This document shows, one piece after another, positions 7,852-10,106 of a DNA stretch of 10,106 bases. Location of the stretch: positions 749,226-759,331 of the forward strand of contig WIDE01000007.1 in NCBI GenBank assembly GCA_015039315.1. The letters run 5' to 3'. Every line of letters starts with the position of its first letter. Positions within the stretch are counted from its first letter, which is position 1. The position numbers and the translations under genes were made by a program. This DNA comes from Clavulina sp. PMI_390. Lineage: Eukaryota > Basidiomycota > Agaricomycetes > Cantharellales > Hydnaceae. A model generated the notes under the pieces. That model was given only the letters and a program-made list of their open reading frames with translations. It was not told the DNA's origin and did no database searches.

Positions 7852-10106
7852 ATGGCACCTCCGAAACGCATCTACTTCCGCAACAAACGCAAGCGTGATA
7901 AAGCTGACAATGGAAATAAATCGTCCAAGAAAGTCCGTTGGAATCAAGAAGACTACGATTCTGACCCTGAGATCGAGGAACGCATTGCTGAAGCCGAAGA
8001 CAGCGACAAGGACGAAGGAGATGAACGAGAGATCTGCCTCACTGTAACATGCGTAAAGTATGACTCACACATATGTTGCCACGGCATTTCCTAAACGCGA
8101 CGTAGCGGGAAACTGGGAGCTGCTTACTATTCTCCATCCGCATCGACACTCTACCTCGTGGAAGACACCGTGGAAAGCGCGCATTTCGATCTGGCCAAGA
8201 TGCGTGAGTTATCGCACAGACATATATGTACTATAACCCACAGCTTATGAAACGCGTCGCTGCGTGATCTGTGCAGTTCTTGAGCAAGCAAATCCTGAAG
8301 TGGTATTCTCGCCCTCTCGAGCGGACGAAGACTTTCTGGCGTTTTGTCGCGAATCAAGTGAGCTTGAAATCACCTTAACGTAGCTAGCGCTTACTCTTCG
8401 ATACAGCGGAGGAACTAGGCGGCAAGTTTCAGGTCCGACCACATCGTGAGTTTATGCCAGGCAAAGGGAGGGATAAGATGCTGTCTCTGGCAATCTTCGC
8501 ACGTGAAGACTTCGAAACCTCCACCTTTCTCGAAGATGAGGCGGCCTCAACCTCTCACTCTATCTCGGTAAACGCGTATAACTTCATGCGTCGCCAGCGA
8601 GCAGAGGCAGATGACCCAACCTTGCTACGACACCATGCTCTTATCCGCCTCGCTAATTACAGCAGCTCGGATATACCCCTCTGTGTAAGCGGATTGACAT
8701 GTATGCGCCGAGGACCCATCTTGACATATTTGCTCCAGATGTCCGCCGTCGGCGCACTTCTTGATCACCTTCCTCGTGTGCAAGCCGTAGGGGATCTGGA
8801 CCACGAAGGCGTCGTGAGCCTCGATATTCAGAGGATTGAGATTCTTGCACTGTTAGTGATCGTCCCTTTGTTGTTGGCTTCTTACCTCTGATCAAATCTC
8901 AATAGAGACCAGGTTATGCAAATCAATGCAGATGCATTATCGTATGATCACCTATATGCTTTCGTGAACGACTTCGCTGACCATCCTCCTCCAGCTCTCT
9001 GCAGATTTTTGACGACGAAAGCCATGCTTGTAAGCTTCACTCCCTTTCTCATCCAATTCACCTCTCACTCTCGTCCTCCAGCCATGCACTCCAACAGGTC
9101 GAAAGAAGGCCTTTCCCTTTTTGGTACCTCGACAGCGATATAATCTCAATCGCTCCCTTGTATGACCCTGCTTCATCCAATAGGAATTCTTGACTTCACC
9201 AAAACGAATGCTGGTCGGACCCTTCTGCGCCAATGGTGCATTCGCCCGTTGCTGTCGATACCAGAGATCGAGGCTCGCCACGACGCGGTTGCTTGTTTCA
9301 TTCGAGGAGAGAATACACCCATCACGGATGCGATGCACGGTCAACTGAAAGGATTCAAAAACGCGCCTCGGGCGTTCACTCGTATCAAGCTGGGCAAGGG
9401 TGCCACAATCGAATGGCGGACGTTGGTCACTGTAAGTGACGCCAAAGTGAACTCATTCTCCCGACTGACTTGATCTCCTGGCTATGACGACCTAGTTCGC
9501 ATATCATGCGGCGATGTTGATGGAGACCTTGAGTGATTTGTCGCATACGCAGGATGTCGCTATCATTGAGAAGGTCGGTTCGTATCCTACGTCATTCGAC
9601 CGTGTCTCCTCACACAAGCTGGCGTCTTCTTTAGTTCCGTGACTCCGTTGACTCTGTTCGCCTTCAGCAGATGGGACGTCTCATCAATGAGAGGATCGAT
9701 TGGGAGACCTCAGAGAATGAACGACGAACATGCATACGACATGGCATTGACGAGGAGCTCGACAAATTCAAGCACGCATACTATGGGCTTGACCAAGTAC
9801 TATCCCGCACCGCTCTGAAAATAAAGAAGGAGATACCCCCTGACTCTGTGGAGTCGCTGAACGTCCTCTACTTCCCTCAACTAGGCGAGTAGGGAATCCT
9901 TATTTTCTTGCACTAATCTGCCGGTCTCACATACTCTTATTAACAGGCTACCTCATCTGTGTCCCTCGCCCCGAAGAATTGAGTGATCCGTCCGAATTTA
10001 TAGTCGTGGAGGGCTGGAACTGTCAAGTGAGTTTCCATCTCATTGCCTCATTCTCGGTGATTATTGATGTCGTTCTAGTTCTATACAGCGTCAGTAGCTC
10101 TTGGGT
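7852..10106 (+). CDS. MSH5: Meiotic MutS homologue MSH5, 5' part (cut by window edge)
   Basis: MSH5 pairs with MSH4 in the nucleus to form a clamp that stabilises recombination intermediates and promotes crossovers. Exons: 7852-8057, 8106-8203, 8277-8357, 8407-8684, 8739-8851, 8906-8941, 8995-9029, 9082-9123, 9184-9431, 9496-9573, 9635-9884, 9947-10026 and 10079 onward, with consistent phases and about 524 residues. It begins with a basic, possibly nuclear-targeting stretch (KRIYFRNKRKRDK), followed by an acidic segment. The connector-like domain starts near residue 70 (GKLGAAYY). Family hallmarks follow: SAVGALLDHL, INADALSSLQIF (about 262-273), KEGLSLFG, then GRTLLRQWCIRPL and a RHDAV motif opening the lever/core domain, and YFPQLGYLICVP near 483-494. 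No mismatch-binding MutS domain I is seen, as expected for MSH5. The Walker ATPase lies beyond the edge. The first ATG after the MBF-like sites was chosen as start. The last exon may end near 10093, because the reading after it fits the family poorly. Confidence 0.92.
8204..8276 (+). other. MSH5 intron 2 with two usable acceptors
   Basis: From donor GTGAGT at 8204, acceptors end at 8243 (CCCACAG, 40-nt intron) and 8276 (GTGCAG, 73-nt intron). The 33 nt between them are open and keep the frame, so both products are possible and differ by 11 residues. The longer intron gives AKM-LLEQANPEVV, which I judge closer to the family, and is the one used in the model. Confidence 0.55.
8685..8738 (+). 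other. MSH5 intron with no stop and a length divisible by three
   Basis: The donor is GTAAGC at 8685 and the acceptor is CTCCAG ending at 8738. The 54 nt are open in frame, so retention would add 18 residues without disrupting translation. Removing it joins NYSSSDIPLC to MSAVGALLDHL, matching the conserved family run, so it is an intron rather than coding sequence. Confidence 0.85.
9885..9946 (+). other. GC-AG intron in MSH5
   Basis: The exon ends in ...CTAG and the intron begins GCGAGT, close to the strong GC-donor consensus AG|GCAAGT. It ends at TTAACAG and is 62 nt long. Splicing here gives YFPQLG-YLICVP, the family sequence. The nearby GT (9889) would put the next exon out of frame, and without splicing the frame stops at 9890-9892. 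Confidence 0.8.

Noticed and set aside
8952..9344. Minus-strand 130-codon frame
   Set aside because: It is antisense to MSH5 exons 7 to 9, which match the family closely.
9233..9439. Plus-strand 68-codon frame
   Set aside because: It is an alternative frame of MSH5 exon 9. The other frame has the conserved RQWCIRPL and RHDAV motifs.
1..10106. tRNA, rRNA, CRISPR, transposon or bacterial operon
   Set aside because: No tRNA B-box-like sequence, spaced repeats, terminal repeats, integrase or transposase motifs were seen. The dense short introns rule out a prokaryote.

Overview
The window looks like a piece of a basidiomycete (Agaricomycete-type) nuclear genome. The evidence is two large genes cut by many very short introns (about 48 to 79 nt, mostly GT..AG with CTNAC-like branch sites), with products typical of mushroom-forming fungi: a C2-NACHT-WD40 STAND/NLR-like protein and the meiotic MutS homologue MSH5. 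Nothing prokaryotic, viral or transposon-like was recognised.

Layout. (1) 1-3796, minus strand: an NLR-like gene, reconstructed here as eight exons. It encodes a C2-like N-terminus, a low-complexity linker, a helical region, a NACHT ATPase and the beginning of a WD40 repeat region that runs off the left edge. (2) 3797-4988: 5' flank of the NLR gene, with a perfect 9-bp-arm hairpin, one weak minus-strand ORF and a pyrimidine-rich stretch on the plus strand. (3) 4989-7110: no confident gene. Several segments look coding in more than one frame, and no single gene model could be closed. (4) 7191-7640, plus strand: a tentative three-exon small gene of about 101 residues, of unknown function. (5) 7641-7851: short intergenic region with E2F/MBF-like sites just upstream of MSH5. 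(6) 7852-10106, plus strand: the 5' part of MSH5, thirteen exons in the window, cut by the right edge before the ATPase domain.

The two main genes do not appear to be functionally linked. The NLR is a presumed self/non-self or innate-type sensor. MSH5 works with MSH4 in meiotic crossover formation. The most striking signal that gene content does not explain is a sharp change in base composition inside the NLR gene. From 1 to about 2920 there are only about 7 CpG dinucleotides by hand count, whereas the next 540 bases have about 27. This suggests long-term CpG methylation and deamination over the gene body, with an unmethylated 5' end, while the reading frame stays open. All exon boundaries come from reading the sequence by eye and have no transcript support.
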